A DNA stretch of 53,917 nt from Cryobacterium fucosi. GTDB taxonomy: Bacteria; Actinomycetota; Actinomycetes; Actinomycetales; Microbacteriaceae. The notes beneath the pieces were generated by a model. It was not told the origin of the DNA and searched no databases. It worked only from the letters and a program-made list of their open reading frames with translations. A program made the translations under genes and the position numbers. Of this stretch, positions 1 to 8,265 are shown in pieces. Within the stretch, counting starts at the first letter, position 1, and each line of letters begins with the position of its first letter. The DNA lies in contig NZ_SOHH01000071.1 in NCBI RefSeq assembly GCF_004403515.1, forward strand, positions 1 to 53,917, read 5' to 3'.

Positions 1-62
1 GGCGTCGACGCCGGCGCCGGCGCGGGCGGCGCGGGCGGCGCGGGCGGAATGGCAGCGGCCAC
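1..62 (-). CDS. N-terminus of a divergent gene cut by the window edge, possibly a TetR-type regulator
   Basis: A reading frame opens at GTG (62-60) on the minus strand and stays open to the window edge, giving an Ala/Pro-rich start (MAAAIPPAPPAPPAPAPAST). A strong ribosome binding site, GGAAAGGAG, lies six bases before the GTG, which is the main reason to believe the start. It faces away from the leucine-catabolism operon across a palindromic site. Such operons commonly have a divergent TetR-family regulator, so that identity is an inference from position only. No domain is visible in the 20 residues present. Confidence 0.45.
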   Translation of the reverse strand, partial: MAAAIPPAPPAPPAPAPAST

Positions 63-108
63 GGGCGGCTCCTTTCCGGCAGGGTCTGGACTTCTCAGTT
101 ATGAACCG

Positions 109-140
109 CTAACCTGAATTTTCGGTTAGGGATCACTAAC
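109..140. promoter_or_regulatory. Overlapping palindromic operator between divergent genes
   Basis: Two overlapping dyads share one half-site. CTAACC (109-114) and GGTTAG (124-129) form a perfect inverted repeat with a 9-base spacer. GTTAGGGATCACTAAC (125-140) is a 16-base palindrome with one imperfect base pair. The size and symmetry suit a TetR-family dimer. The site lies between the truncated minus-strand gene and the acyl-CoA carboxylase operon, so it could control both. The regulator identity is inferred. Confidence 0.5.
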
Positions 141-222
141 TGTATCGGATGTCCGGCGAGCTGTCTCCTGTTGTGAAACACCGGGGGCCGCGCGGCGGGC
201 ATGCTCGAACGGGAAGCTGTCG

Positions 223-1830
223 ATGGAGACACTCGCGAGTCGGATCGACCCGACCAGCCCGGCATTCGCCGAGAATGAGGCGGCCCAGCGCGCCCTCGTC
301 GCCGACCTCAGGAACCGGCTCGCCGTCGCGGCCCTCGGCGGCCCGGAGGCTTCCCGGCAACGCCACCTCGCCCGCGGCAAGCTCCTGCCCCGTGAACGCA
401 TCGACACCCTCCTCGACCCCGGCAGCCCGTTCCTCGAGATCTCCCCGCTCGCCGCGAACGGGCTCTACCAGGACGCCAGCCCCGGCGCCGGGATCATCGC
501 GGGGATCGGCCTCGTGCACGGCCGCCCGGTGCTCGTCATCTCCAACGACGCCACCGTCAAGGGCGGCACCTATTACCCGATGACGGTCAAGAAGCACCTC
601 CGCGCACAGGAGATCGCCCTCGAGAACCGGCTGCCCTGCGTCTACCTCGTCGACTCCGGCGGAGCGTTCCTGCCGATGCAGGACGACGTCTTCCCCGACC
701 GCGACCATTTCGGCCGCATCTTCTACAACCAGGCCCGGATGTCCGCGGCGAAGATCCCGCAGATCGCCTCGGTGATGGGGTCCTGCACCGCGGGCGGCGC
801 CTACGTGCCGGCGATGAGCGACGAGACGGTCATCGTGCGCGGGCAGGGCACCATCTTCCTCGGCGGGCCGCCGCTGGTGAAGGCGGCGATCGGCGAGATC
901 GTCACCGCGGAGGAGCTCGGCGGCGGCGAACTGCACGCGAAGACGTCCGGTGTCACCGACCACCTCGCCGAGAACGACAGGCACGCCCTGCAGATCGTGC
1001 GCGACATCGTCGGCACCCTGCCTGGCCCCCTCGCCCCGGCCTGGACCGTGCGGCCCGCCGTCGCCCCCGCGGCAGACGAGGCGGAGATCTACGGCGTCGT
1101 CCCCGTCGACGTGCAGGGCCGCTACGACGTGCACGAGGTGATCGCCCGGCTCGTCGACGGCAGCGAGTTCCACGAGTTCAAGAAGGACTACGGCACCACC
1201 CTGATCACCGGCTTCGCGCACCTTTACGGCCACCCCGTCGGCATCGTCGCCAACAACGGCGTGCTCTTCTCGGAGTCGGCGCAGAAGGGCGCCCACTTCA
1301 TCGAGCTCTGCGACCAGCGCGGCATCCCGCTCGTCTTCCTGCAGAACATCTCCGGCTTCATGGTCGGGCGGGACTACGAGGCAGGCGGCATCGCCAAGCA
1401 CGGCGCCAAGATGGTCACCGCGGTCGCCACCGCCCGGGTGCCCAAGCTCACCGTCGTGATCGGCGGGTCCTTCGGCGCCGGCAACTACTCCATGTGCGGC
1501 CGGGCGTACTCGCCGCGGTTCCTCTGGATGTGGCCCGGCAGCCGCATCTCGGTGATGGGCGGGCCGCAGGCGGCCGCCGTGCTCGCCACCGTCAAACGCG
1601 AGCAGCTCGAGGGCGCCGGCGAGGAATGGTCGGCGGAGGCAGAGGCCAGGTTCAAGGCGCCGATCACCGAGCAGTACGACCATCAGGGCAGCCCGTACTA
1701 TTCGACGGCGAGGCTCTGGGACGACGGTGTCATCGACCCCGCCGACACCCGCACGGTGCTGGGCCTCGCCCTCGGCGTCGTCGCCGCCTCACCGCTACCC
1801 GAGACCGCCTTCGGTCTCTTCCGGATGTGA
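223..1830 (+). CDS. accD1: Acyl-CoA carboxylase carboxyltransferase (beta) subunit, 3-methylcrotonyl-CoA carboxylase type
   Basis: A 535-residue carboxyltransferase that moves CO2 from biotin to an acyl-CoA. Two crotonase-fold halves are recognisable: an N-terminal half with the Gly/Ala-rich stretch [17 protein letters not shown] and [12 protein letters not shown], and a C-terminal half with [15 protein letters not shown] and [13 protein letters not shown]. These signatures and the length fit the methylcrotonyl-CoA carboxylase beta group better than the propionyl/acetyl group. It is first in a tight five-gene set whose order resembles accD1-accA1-fadE19-MaoC-citE of Mycobacterium, a leucine degradation locus. 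ATG 223 follows a modest GGGAAG; a leaderless or different start is not excluded. The substrate is inferred. Confidence 0.88.
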   Translation: METLASRIDPTSPAFAENEAAQRALVADLRNRLAVAALGGPEASRQRHLARGKLLPRERIDTLLDPGSPFLEISPLAANGLYQDASPGAGIIAGIGLVHGRPVLVISNDATVKGGTYYPMTVKKHLRAQEIALENRLPCVYLVDSGGAFLPMQDDVFPDRDHFGRIFYNQARMSAAKIPQIASVMGSCTAGGAYVPAMSDETVIVRGQGTIFLGGPPLVKAAIGEIVTAEELGGGELHAKTSGVTDHLAENDRHALQIVRDIVGTLPGPLAPAWTVRPAVAPAADEAEIYGVVPVDVQGRYDVHEVIARLVDGSEFHEFKKDYGTTLITGFAHLYGHPVGIVANNGVLFSESAQKGAHFIELCDQRGIPLVFLQNISGFMVGRDYEAGGIAKHGAKMVTAVATARVPKLTVVIGGSFGAGNYSMCGRAYSPRFLWMWPGSRISVMGGPQAAAVLATVKREQLEGAGEEWSAEAEARFKAPITEQYDHQGSPYYSTARLWDDGVIDPADTRTVLGLALGVVAASPLPETAFGLFRM

Positions 1831-1838
1831 CAGCGATC

Positions 1839-3971
1839 ATGACGACCTTCGACACCGTGCTCGTGGCCAACCGCGGCGAGATCGCCTGCCGCATCATCCG
1901 CACCCTCACGAGGCTCGGCATCCGCTCGGTCGCCGTCTACAGCGACGCCGACCGCGGCGCCCGGCATGTGGCGCTGGCGGATGTCGCGGTGCGGCTCGGC
2001 CCGGCCCGGGCCCAGCTGAGCTACCTGAACTCCGATGCCATCCTTGCGGCCGCCCGCACGACCGGCGCCCAGGCGATCCACCCCGGCTACGGCTTCCTCA
2101 GCGAGAACCAGGCCTTCGCGGAGGCCTGCGCCGCCGCGGGCGTCGTCTTCATCGGGCCGGGCGTGCACGCCCTCACGGTGATGGGCGACAAGATCCGCTC
2201 GAAGAACCACGTCGCCGGCTCCGGCGTACCCGTCATCCCCGGGGTGTCCCTGCCCGGCCAGACCGACGCGCAGCTGATCGCCGCGGCGCCGGGCATCGGC
2301 TACCCGATGCTGATCAAGCCGTCGGCCGGTGGCGGCGGCAAGGGAATGCAACTCGTGGAGCGCCCTGACGACCTCGCGGCGGCACTGGTGACCGCCCGGC
2401 GGGTGGCCGCGGCCGCGTTCGGCGACGACACCCTCCTGATCGAACGCTTCGTCGTCGCCCCCCGGCACATCGAGGTGCAGGTGCTCGCCGATGCCCACGG
2501 CGGCGTCATCCACCTCGGCGAACGCGAATGCTCGCTGCAGCGCAGGCACCAGAAGGTGATCGAGGAGGCGCCGTCGCCGCTCCTGGACGACGCCACCCGG
2601 GCCCGGATCGGCGAGGCCGCCTGCGCGGCCGCCCGCAGCGTGGACTACACCGGCGCCGGCACGGTCGAATTCCTCGTCTCCGACGCGTCGCCGGACGAGT
2701 TCTTCTTCATGGAGATGAACACCCGGCTCCAGGTGGAGCATCCCGTCACCGAGCTGGTCACCGGCATCGACCTGGTCGAATGGCAGGTGCGGGTGGCCGC
2801 GGGGGAGCGGCTGGCCCACCGCCAGGAGGACGTGGTGCTGACCGGGCACGCGATCGAGGCCCGGGTCTACGCGGAGAACCCGGAGCGCGGCTTCCTGCCG
2901 ACCACCGGCACCGTGCTCGCCCTCCGGGAGGCCACCGGCGACGGCATCCGGGTGGACAGCGCCCTCACGGCCGGTCTCGTCGTGTCCGCCGACTACGACC
3001 CGATGCTCGCCAAGGTGATCGCCTGGGCTCCCGACCGGGCCGGTGCGCTGGCCCGGCTCGACCGCGCGCTCGCCGACACCCTCGTGCTCGGCCTGCGCAC
3101 CAACCTGGAGTACCTCCGGCTGCTCGTGCAGGACGCCGACGTGGCCGCCGGCCGCCTCGACACCGGCCTGATCGAGCGCAAGCTCCCCGGGCTCGCGTTT
3201 CGCGCCGCAGACGACCACGTGCTGGCGGCCGCCGCCTTGTTCCTGCACCGGGCCGCCTGGTCCGTTCCGCCGGGCTCCGACCTGGCCTGGTCCCGGCCGA
3301 CGGGGTGGCGGATGGGCCCGCACCTGCCCGCCCGGTACGTCCTGGCCACGAGCGCGACCGAGTCGGTCACCGTGGCGGTCGAGGGCTCGCCGAGCGGGGC
3401 ATCCGTCTCGATCGACGGACGGCCGGCCGTGCCGGCGAGCCTCGCCCCGGCGCACGCCCGGGACGGCGCCTTCGGCGTCGAGGTCGACGGGGTCCTGCGG
3501 ATGCTCTCCATCGCCGCCGACGGCGCCTTCGGCGTCGAGGTCGACGGGGTCCTGCGGATGCTCTCCATCGCCGCCGACGGCGCCCGGCTCTGGATCGGCG
3601 GCGACGGCTTCTCGGCCGACCTCGTGCACCGCACGGGCGCGGAGACCCTGGCCGACGAACTCGCCGGCCTGGGCCAGGTCGCGGGCGCGGCCGACCCCGA
3701 CGTGCGCACGCCGATGCCCGGCACCGTCGTCGCCGTGCACGCGGAGAACGGCGCCCTCGTCGACGTGGGGCAGGCCATCCTCACCGTGGAGGCCATGAAG
3801 ATGGAGCACCAGCTCACCGCGGCCACCGCGGGAATCCTCACCGTCACCCTCAAACCCGGCGACCTGGTCACACTCGACCAGATCGTCGCCACCGTCACCG
3901 CCGCGCCCGAACCGGGTGTGCCAGGGCCGGACACCACCACCGTCAACGCAGACAAGGGAGCCCCAGAATGA
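1839..3971 (+). CDS. accA1: Biotin carboxylase/biotin carboxyl carrier (alpha) subunit of acyl-CoA carboxylase
   Basis: About 710 residues. It has an N-terminal biotin carboxylase domain ([13 protein letters not shown]), an ATP-grasp glycine loop (GGGGKGM, about residues 163-171) and the conserved [14 protein letters not shown]. The C-terminal carrier domain has biotinyl lysine K654 in EAMKMEH. It carboxylates biotin with ATP and bicarbonate and presents it to the upstream beta subunit. ATG 1839 is used because the family signature follows at once; an in-frame GTG at 1827 overlaps the accD1 stop and is an alternative. The linker before the carrier domain carries a perfect 19-residue tandem duplication. 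The stop overlaps the next ATG. Confidence 0.9.
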   Translation: MTTFDTVLVANRGEIACRIIRTLTRLGIRSVAVYSDADRGARHVALADVAVRLGPARAQLSYLNSDAILAAARTTGAQAIHPGYGFLSENQAFAEACAAAGVVFIGPGVHALTVMGDKIRSKNHVAGSGVPVIPGVSLPGQTDAQLIAAAPGIGYPMLIKPSAGGGGKGMQLVERPDDLAAALVTARRVAAAAFGDDTLLIERFVVAPRHIEVQVLADAHGGVIHLGERECSLQRRHQKVIEEAPSPLLDDATRARIGEAACAAARSVDYTGAGTVEFLVSDASPDEFFFMEMNTRLQVEHPVTELVTGIDLVEWQVRVAAGERLAHRQEDVVLTGHAIEARVYAENPERGFLPTTGTVLALREATGDGIRVDSALTAGLVVSADYDPMLAKVIAWAPDRAGALARLDRALADTLVLGLRTNLEYLRLLVQDADVAAGRLDTGLIERKLPGLAFRAADDHVLAAAALFLHRAAWSVPPGSDLAWSRPTGWRMGPHLPARYVLATSATESVTVAVEGSPSGASVSIDGRPAVPASLAPAHARDGAFGVEVDGVLRMLSIAADGAFGVEVDGVLRMLSIAADGARLWIGGDGFSADLVHRTGAETLADELAGLGQVAGAADPDVRTPMPGTVVAVHAENGALVDVGQAILTVEAMKMEHQLTAATAGILTVTLKPGDLVTLDQIVATVTAAPEPGVPGPDTTTVNADKGAPE
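3462..3575 (+). repeat. Perfect 57-bp tandem duplication inside accA1
   Basis: Two identical 57-base units (3462-3518 and 3519-3575), followed by the first nine bases of a third, encode the same 19 residues twice (residues 542-560 and 561-579, starting [10 protein letters not shown]). The frame is kept. No synonymous difference separates the copies, so the event is very recent or an assembly artefact. It lies in the BT/linker region between the carboxylase and carrier domains. Confidence 0.95.
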
Positions 3972-5134
3972 GCTACGAACTGACCGAGGAGAACCGGAAG
4001 CTGCAGGCCATGGTGCGCGACTTCGCCGACACGGTCGTCGCTCCCGCCGCCTACGAGTACGACACCAAGCGCGCCCTGCCCTACGGCATCATCGCCGAGA
4101 TGGGGGAGATGGGCCTGTTCGGACTGCCGTTCCCGACCGAGTACGGCGGGCAGGGCCGGGACTACTTCGCCCTCTGCCTCGCGGTCGAACAGCTCGCGCG
4201 CGTCGACCAGAGCATCGCGGTCACCCTCGAGGCCGGCGTCGGCCTCGGCATCATGCCGGTGTACCGCCGGGGCACCGAGGAACAGAAGCAGGAGTGGGTG
4301 CCGCGCCTGGCCAGCGGGTCGGCGCTCGCCGCGTTCGGTCTGACCGAGGCGGAGGCCGGGTCGGACGCCGCGGGCACCAGGACCACCGCAACCCTCGACG
4401 GCGGGGAATGGGTGATCAACGGCACCAAGCAGTTCATCACCAACTCGGGGTCCGAGATCACCCGGCTGGTCACCGTCACCGCGGTCACCGGCGTAGAGAC
4501 CCGGCCGGACGGCTCGGTCAAGAAGGAGCTCACGGCGATCCTCGTGCCGACGCCCACGCCCGGCTTCACCGCGCTCCCCGCCTACGACAAGGTCGGCTGG
4601 CACACCTCCGACACCCACCCGCTCGTCTTCGACGACGTGCGCGTGCCGGAGGCGAACCTGCTCGGCGAACGAGGCCGCGGCTTCGCGAACTTCGTGCAGA
4701 CGCTCGACGAGGGCCGGATCGCCTTCGCCGCGCTCTGCACCGGGGCCGCAGCCGGCTGCCTCGAGGAATCCATCCGCTACGCGAACAGCCGCAACGTGTT
4801 CGGCCGGTCGATCGGGTCCAACCAGCACATCGCCTTCAAGATCGCCCGGATGCAGGCCCGGGTGCACACCGCCCGCCTCGCCTGGCAGGACGCGGCGCTG
4901 AAAATGGTGAACGGGCAGCCCTTCAAAATGGAGGCGTCCATTGCCAAGATGGTGGGCAGCGAAGCGGCGATGGACAACGCCCGCGACGCCACCCAGATCT
5001 TCGGCGGCTACGGGTTCATGAACGAGAACCCGGTGGCCAGGCACTACCGCGACTCCAAGGTGCTGGAACTGGGCGAGGGCACCACCGAGGTTCAGCTCAT
5101 GGTCATCTCCCGGGCGCTGGGCTTCACGGGTTAG
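3968..5134 (+). CDS. Acyl-CoA dehydrogenase, FadE19/isovaleryl-CoA dehydrogenase-like
   Basis: A 388-residue FAD-dependent dehydrogenase that introduces an alpha-beta double bond into a short acyl-CoA and passes electrons to ETF. The order is the family's usual one: an alpha-helical N-terminus, a beta middle with [14 protein letters not shown], and a helical C-terminus with [20 protein letters not shown] and GEGTTEVQ. Glu370 of GEGT sits where the catalytic base of butyryl/medium-chain dehydrogenases lies. The ATG overlaps the accA1 stop (ATGA) behind GGGAG, which indicates translational coupling. In the operon it would supply the carboxylase, for example isovaleryl-CoA to methylcrotonyl-CoA. 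The exact substrate is inferred. Confidence 0.88.
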   Translation: MSYELTEENRKLQAMVRDFADTVVAPAAYEYDTKRALPYGIIAEMGEMGLFGLPFPTEYGGQGRDYFALCLAVEQLARVDQSIAVTLEAGVGLGIMPVYRRGTEEQKQEWVPRLASGSALAAFGLTEAEAGSDAAGTRTTATLDGGEWVINGTKQFITNSGSEITRLVTVTAVTGVETRPDGSVKKELTAILVPTPTPGFTALPAYDKVGWHTSDTHPLVFDDVRVPEANLLGERGRGFANFVQTLDEGRIAFAALCTGAAAGCLEESIRYANSRNVFGRSIGSNQHIAFKIARMQARVHTARLAWQDAALKMVNGQPFKMEASIAKMVGSEAAMDNARDATQIFGGYGFMNENPVARHYRDSKVLELGEGTTEVQLMVISRALGFTG

Positions 5135-5146
5135 GAAGGGACACGG

Positions 5147-5632
5147 ATGACCGACGAACGCCGCAGCATCGAACAGCGCGGCCTGTACTACGAGGAGTTC
5201 GACCCCGACGTGCGCTACCTGCACCGGCCGGGCCGCACGGTCACCGAGGCCGACAATGTGCTCTTCACCACGCTCACCATGAACACGCAGGCGCTGCACC
5301 TGGACGCGGCCTGGTCGGCAACCCAGCCGTTCGGGCAGCGGCTGGTCAACTCCATGTTCACCCTGTCGACCCTGGTCGGCAGCTCGGTCGCCCAGCTCAC
5401 CCAGGGCACCATCGTGGCCAACCTCGGCTTCGCGGAGGTGACCTTCCCGCATCCGCTGTTCCACGGTGACACGCTCTACTCGGAGACCATCGTGACCGGC
5501 AAGCGGTTGTCCGCGTCCCGGCCGGGCCAGGGGGTCGTCACGCTCGGTCACACCGGCCGAAACCAGTCGGGCGACGTCGTGGCCACGGCCGTGCGCACGG
5601 TGCTGGTCTGGTGCGAGGAGGCAGCCCCATGA
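5147..5632 (+). CDS. MaoC-family dehydratase
   Basis: A 161-residue single hotdog-fold protein with the features of MaoC-like enoyl-CoA hydratases: TEADNVLFTTLTMNTQALHLD near residues 33-54 and the substrate-facing HPLFHGDTLYSET near 101-113. ATG 5147 follows AGGAAGGGAC. It lies 12 bases after the dehydrogenase and its stop overlaps the next start. The position matches the Rv2499c-type gene next to citE in mycobacteria. It probably hydrates an unsaturated branched acyl-CoA; the substrate cannot be read from the sequence. Confidence 0.82.
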   Translation: MTDERRSIEQRGLYYEEFDPDVRYLHRPGRTVTEADNVLFTTLTMNTQALHLDAAWSATQPFGQRLVNSMFTLSTLVGSSVAQLTQGTIVANLGFAEVTFPHPLFHGDTLYSETIVTGKRLSASRPGQGVVTLGHTGRNQSGDVVATAVRTVLVWCEEAAP

Positions 5633-6462
5633 GCTTCGACCTCGGGCCGGCGCTCCTGTTCTGCCCGGCCGACCGCCCCGACCGGTACCGCAAGGCGGCC
5701 GACCGGGCCGACGCGGTGATCATCGACCTCGAAGACGCCATCCTGCCCGCCAACCGGGCCAGGGCCAGGGGTGCGCTGATCGGGCATCCGCTCGACCCGG
5801 AACGCACCATCGTGCGGGTCAACCCGGTCGGCACCCCCGACTTCGCCCTCGACCTCGCGGCCCTGGCGGAGACCGCGTACCGGATCGTGATGCTGCCCAA
5901 GACCGTGGACGCGTCGCAGCTGCGCCAGCTGGCCAGGTTCGAGGTTGTCGCTCTCTGCGAGACCGCGGCCGGAGTGCTCGCGGCTCCCTCGATCGCGGCC
6001 GAACCGAACGTCGTCGCCCTGATGTGGGGCGCGGACGACCTGGTGGCCTCGCTCGGCGGGAGCTCGAGCCGGTTCGCCGACGGCAGCTACCGGGCCATCG
6101 CCCGGCACGCGCGGTCGGCCGTGCTGCTGGCCGCCGGGGCACACGGGAAGGCCGCGGTCGACGGAGTGTTCCTGGCCATCCCCGATCTGGCCGGCCTGGC
6201 GGCCGAGGTCGCCGACGCCGTGGCGAGCGGCTTCCGGGCCACGGCGTGCATCCACCCCAGCCAGGTGGCCGTGATCCGGGATGCCTACCGGCCGACGGCC
6301 GACGAGGTGGCCGCGGCCTGGGCGCTCCTCGAAGCGGCCGCGAGCGAGGACGGCGTGTTCGCGTACCAGGGCCGGATGATTGACTCGCCGCTCCTCAGGC
6401 ACGCCGAGGCGGTGCTGCGGCGGGCGGCGCCGACCGACCCGAGCGGGGCCGTGACCGACTGA
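5629..6462 (+). CDS. citE: CitE-like CoA-ester lyase (HpcH/HpaI family)
   Basis: A 277-residue TIM-barrel protein of the citrate lyase beta-like family. The Mg2+-binding and substrate motifs are visible: IIDLEDAILPANRA, RVNPVGTPDF, LCETAAGV, and MWGADDL. ATG 5629 overlaps the MaoC stop (ATGA) and follows GAGGAGG. No citrate lyase alpha or gamma genes are nearby, so this is a stand-alone CitE-like enzyme. Relatives act on malyl-, citramalyl- or hydroxymethylglutaryl-type CoA esters, which fits the last step of leucine breakdown. Specificity is inferred from the operon. It is the last gene before a terminator-like hairpin. Confidence 0.85.
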   Translation: MSFDLGPALLFCPADRPDRYRKAADRADAVIIDLEDAILPANRARARGALIGHPLDPERTIVRVNPVGTPDFALDLAALAETAYRIVMLPKTVDASQLRQLARFEVVALCETAAGVLAAPSIAAEPNVVALMWGADDLVASLGGSSSRFADGSYRAIARHARSAVLLAAGAHGKAAVDGVFLAIPDLAGLAAEVADAVASGFRATACIHPSQVAVIRDAYRPTADEVAAAWALLEAAASEDGVFAYQGRMIDSPLLRHAEAVLRRAAPTDPSGAVTD

Positions 6463-6530
6463 GCCCCCGATGGCTGGGAAAGCGCACATCTTCAGCCGAA
6501 CGTGACGCCGTCCTGTCTGATCTCGGTGCG

Positions 6531-6558
6531 GAAGGATCCGCCGGGACGCGGGTCCTTC
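6531..6558. terminator. Hairpin between convergent genes
   Basis: GAAGGATCCGC (6531-6541) pairs with GCGGGTCCTTC (6548-6558), an 11-base stem with one G-U pair and a 6-base loop. No T-run follows on either side. It lies between the 3' ends of citE and higA, so it may serve as a weak bidirectional terminator or a transcript end stabiliser. Confidence 0.45.
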
Positions 6559-6620
6559 TCCCGCACGCGTCAGATCTCCGGTGCGGGAACCCAGCGCGGC
6601 GGGCAGCGCATCCGGCCTCG

Positions 6621-6917
6621 CTATGCGCTCAGGAGAGACTTGATCTGCTTGAGTTCTTCCTGGTGGACAGACGCCTGCATGTCAAGGTCGTATCGGGTCT
6701 GGAGGTTCATCCAGAATCGATCGGATGTGCCCAATGCTCGTGCCAGGCGAAGCGCCGTGTCCGGGCTGATTCCCCGCTTGCCGTGAACGATCTCGTTGAT
6801 TCGGCGCGGGGGCACCGCGATCGCCCGGGCGAGCCGGTATTGACTGATGCCCAGCGGATTCAGGAACTCGTCGAGAAGAATCTCTCCGGGGTGAATGGAC
6901 TCGTGTGCGGTAGCCAC
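6621..6917 (-). CDS. higA: HigA-family antitoxin
   Basis: A 98-residue helix-turn-helix protein of the XRE/HigA family (IHPGEILLDEFLNPLGISQYRLARAIAVPPRRINEIVHGKRGIS). It neutralises the RelE-like toxin encoded upstream and binds operator DNA to repress the pair. GTG 6917 is chosen because GAGAGGAG stands seven bases before it; an upstream in-frame extension would overlap the toxin gene. The antitoxin begins 11 bases after the toxin stop. The toxin-first order is characteristic of higBA. Confidence 0.9.
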   Translation of the reverse strand: MATAHESIHPGEILLDEFLNPLGISQYRLARAIAVPPRRINEIVHGKRGISPDTALRLARALGTSDRFWMNLQTRYDLDMQASVHQEELKQIKSLLSA

Positions 6918-6928
6918 GATAGCTCCTC

Positions 6929-7210
6929 TCAGTGATAGTCGGTGATTTCGACATCCGTTGGTCCGGCGGACGTCCAGGTGAAACAGATGCGCCATTGGTC
7001 ATTGACACGGATGCTGTGCTGGCCCTTGCGGTTGCCTTGCAGCTGTTCGAGTCGGTTTCCAGGTGGGACACGCAGATCGTTGATGGTTTCAGCGGCGTCG
7101 AGTATGAGTAGCTTGCGATTCGCAACTCGTTGCAGGTCGGGGCTGAACTTGCGCACGTGAGCACGCTGCCAGACGTGCTCGGTGTCCTTCTCCGCGAACG
7201 ACTGGATCAC
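6929..7210 (-). CDS. higB: HigB-family ribosome-dependent mRNA endonuclease toxin
   Basis: A 93-residue RelE-fold toxin. The family signature runs through the protein: IQSFAEKDTEHVW, RVANRKLLILDAAETINDLRVPPGNRLE, GQHSIRVNDQWRICF and the C-terminal VEITDYH. The family cleaves mRNA on the ribosome. The start is GTG 7210, with no Shine-Dalgarno sequence. A good -35/-10 pair places the transcription start at or next to this GTG, so the message is probably leaderless. The partner antitoxin follows at once. Confidence 0.9.
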   Translation of the reverse strand: MIQSFAEKDTEHVWQRAHVRKFSPDLQRVANRKLLILDAAETINDLRVPPGNRLEQLQGNRKGQHSIRVNDQWRICFTWTSAGPTDVEITDYH

Positions 7211-7216
7211 ACGTCA

Positions 7217-7245
7217 AGCATAACGCGCAGCGTTATTGTCTTCAA
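7217..7245 (-). promoter_or_regulatory. higBA promoter with embedded operator
   Basis: On the minus strand TTGAAG (7245-7240) and TATGCT (7222-7217) form a -35/-10 pair with an ideal 17-base spacer. A perfect inverted repeat, ATAACGC-GCA-GCGTTAT (7220-7236), fills the spacer and touches the -10. HigA-type antitoxins bind such sites, so binding would block RNA polymerase. The -10 ends six bases before GTG 7210, which predicts a leaderless transcript. Confidence 0.75.
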
Positions 7246-7415
7246 GAGGCGGCCGTCAAGAAAGTGCACGGTCTACCCAGGCCGCTGTTCGGCGAGATTC
7301 GCGTTCGGTCGAGTCTCGGAGCAATGTCTCGCACGCTCCTGGCCGGAGCATCGTGCGCATCGCGAGGACGCTCGGCACCCACTATCGCCGGTTTCGCGCA
7401 GTCACGCAGGCATGG

Positions 7416-7919
7416 TCAGGCGGCGCTGGCGGCGAGGGTCTTCTCGATCGCCCGCACGATCTCGTCCGACTCCGGTTCGACGGTCGAGGCGAACCGGTCG
7501 ACGATCTCGCCGGTCGGGCTCACCAGGAACTTCTCGAAGTTCCACTTGATCAGGCCGGGCAGCAGGCCGCTCTTGAACCTGGTGAGCTGGGCGTAGAGCG
7601 GATGCTGTTGCTTGCCACGCACATCCACCTTCTCGGTCAGCGGGAAGGTCACACCGAAGTTCAGCTGGCAGAATGCCTCGATCGACGCCTCGTCGCCGGG
7701 CTCTTGCCCCATGAACTGGTTGCTCGGCAGGCCGAGCACGACCAGTCCGGCATCCGCGTACTTCTCGTACAGTGCCTCAAGGCCGGCGTACTGCGGGGTG
7801 AACCCGCATTTGGAGGCGACGTTGACGACCAGGACCGTCTTTCCCCTGAACTGCCCGAAGGTGGTTTCGGTGCCGTCGATGAGGGTGAGCGGGGTTTCGT
7901 AGAGTGCGGTGGCTGCCAT
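7416..7919 (-). CDS. Glutathione peroxidase-family thiol peroxidase
   Basis: A 167-residue thioredoxin-fold peroxidase. It has the peroxidatic Cys38 in NVASKCGFTPQY, Gln68 in LPSNQF and the Trp/Asn pair in KWNFEKF, so the catalytic tetrad is complete. The enzyme uses cysteine rather than selenocysteine. Bacterial members usually reduce peroxides with thioredoxin rather than glutathione, and actinomycetes generally lack glutathione, so a thioredoxin or mycothiol link is more likely. It is monocistronic on the minus strand, divergent from the first RNase J gene. Confidence 0.88.
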   Translation of the reverse strand: MAATALYETPLTLIDGTETTFGQFRGKTVLVVNVASKCGFTPQYAGLEALYEKYADAGLVVLGLPSNQFMGQEPGDEASIEAFCQLNFGVTFPLTEKVDVRGKQQHPLYAQLTRFKSGLLPGLIKWNFEKFLVSPTGEIVDRFASTVEPESDEIVRAIEKTLAASAA

Positions 7920-8265
7920 CCCACGAGGCTAGTGGTGCACCCTCGGAGATGGCTGGGCAGCAGCCGAGGGAACGTGACGGGGGAGCGCGACCGGCCCCTC
8001 GGCCCGTCGCTCGCGGCCCGGTGCGGTAGACTGGAGAGTCGCCGTCATCGCGCCTGGCCGGCATCGGCAGCCGCCAGGTCGCGCCGCCGCCACCACTGCG
8101 TCGGCCCCGGGCGCCGTTGCCCCTCGGGCGGCCAGCCCGGGCACGTTCCCCAGGACGAGGCGCGAATCCAGACTTTGCACCACCCGTTCACCAGGGCCGC
8201 ACGCCGGTCCCCCTACCGAGACCTGACTGCCTTGCGCGCGGTCTCACCCTGAGAAATGAGTTTCA
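7920..8265. other. 346-bp non-coding stretch upstream of the first RNase J gene
   Basis: No convincing gene is visible. TAGACT at 8027-8032 in GGTAGACTGG is a plausible plus-strand -10. If used, it gives a GC-rich leader of about 225 bases before the TTG start at 8266. No known riboswitch motif was recognised. The part next to 7920 would hold the promoter of the glutathione peroxidase gene, but none stands out. Confidence 0.35.

Noticed and set aside
1494..1838. Upstream in-frame extension of the biotin carboxylase
   Set aside because: It overlaps the accD1 coding region and is Arg/Ala-rich. The conserved start [11 protein letters not shown] follows ATG 1839.
7236..8252. A 338-residue plus-strand frame over the glutathione peroxidase gene
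   Set aside because: It lies antisense to a gene with intact catalytic residues and has no recognisable domain.
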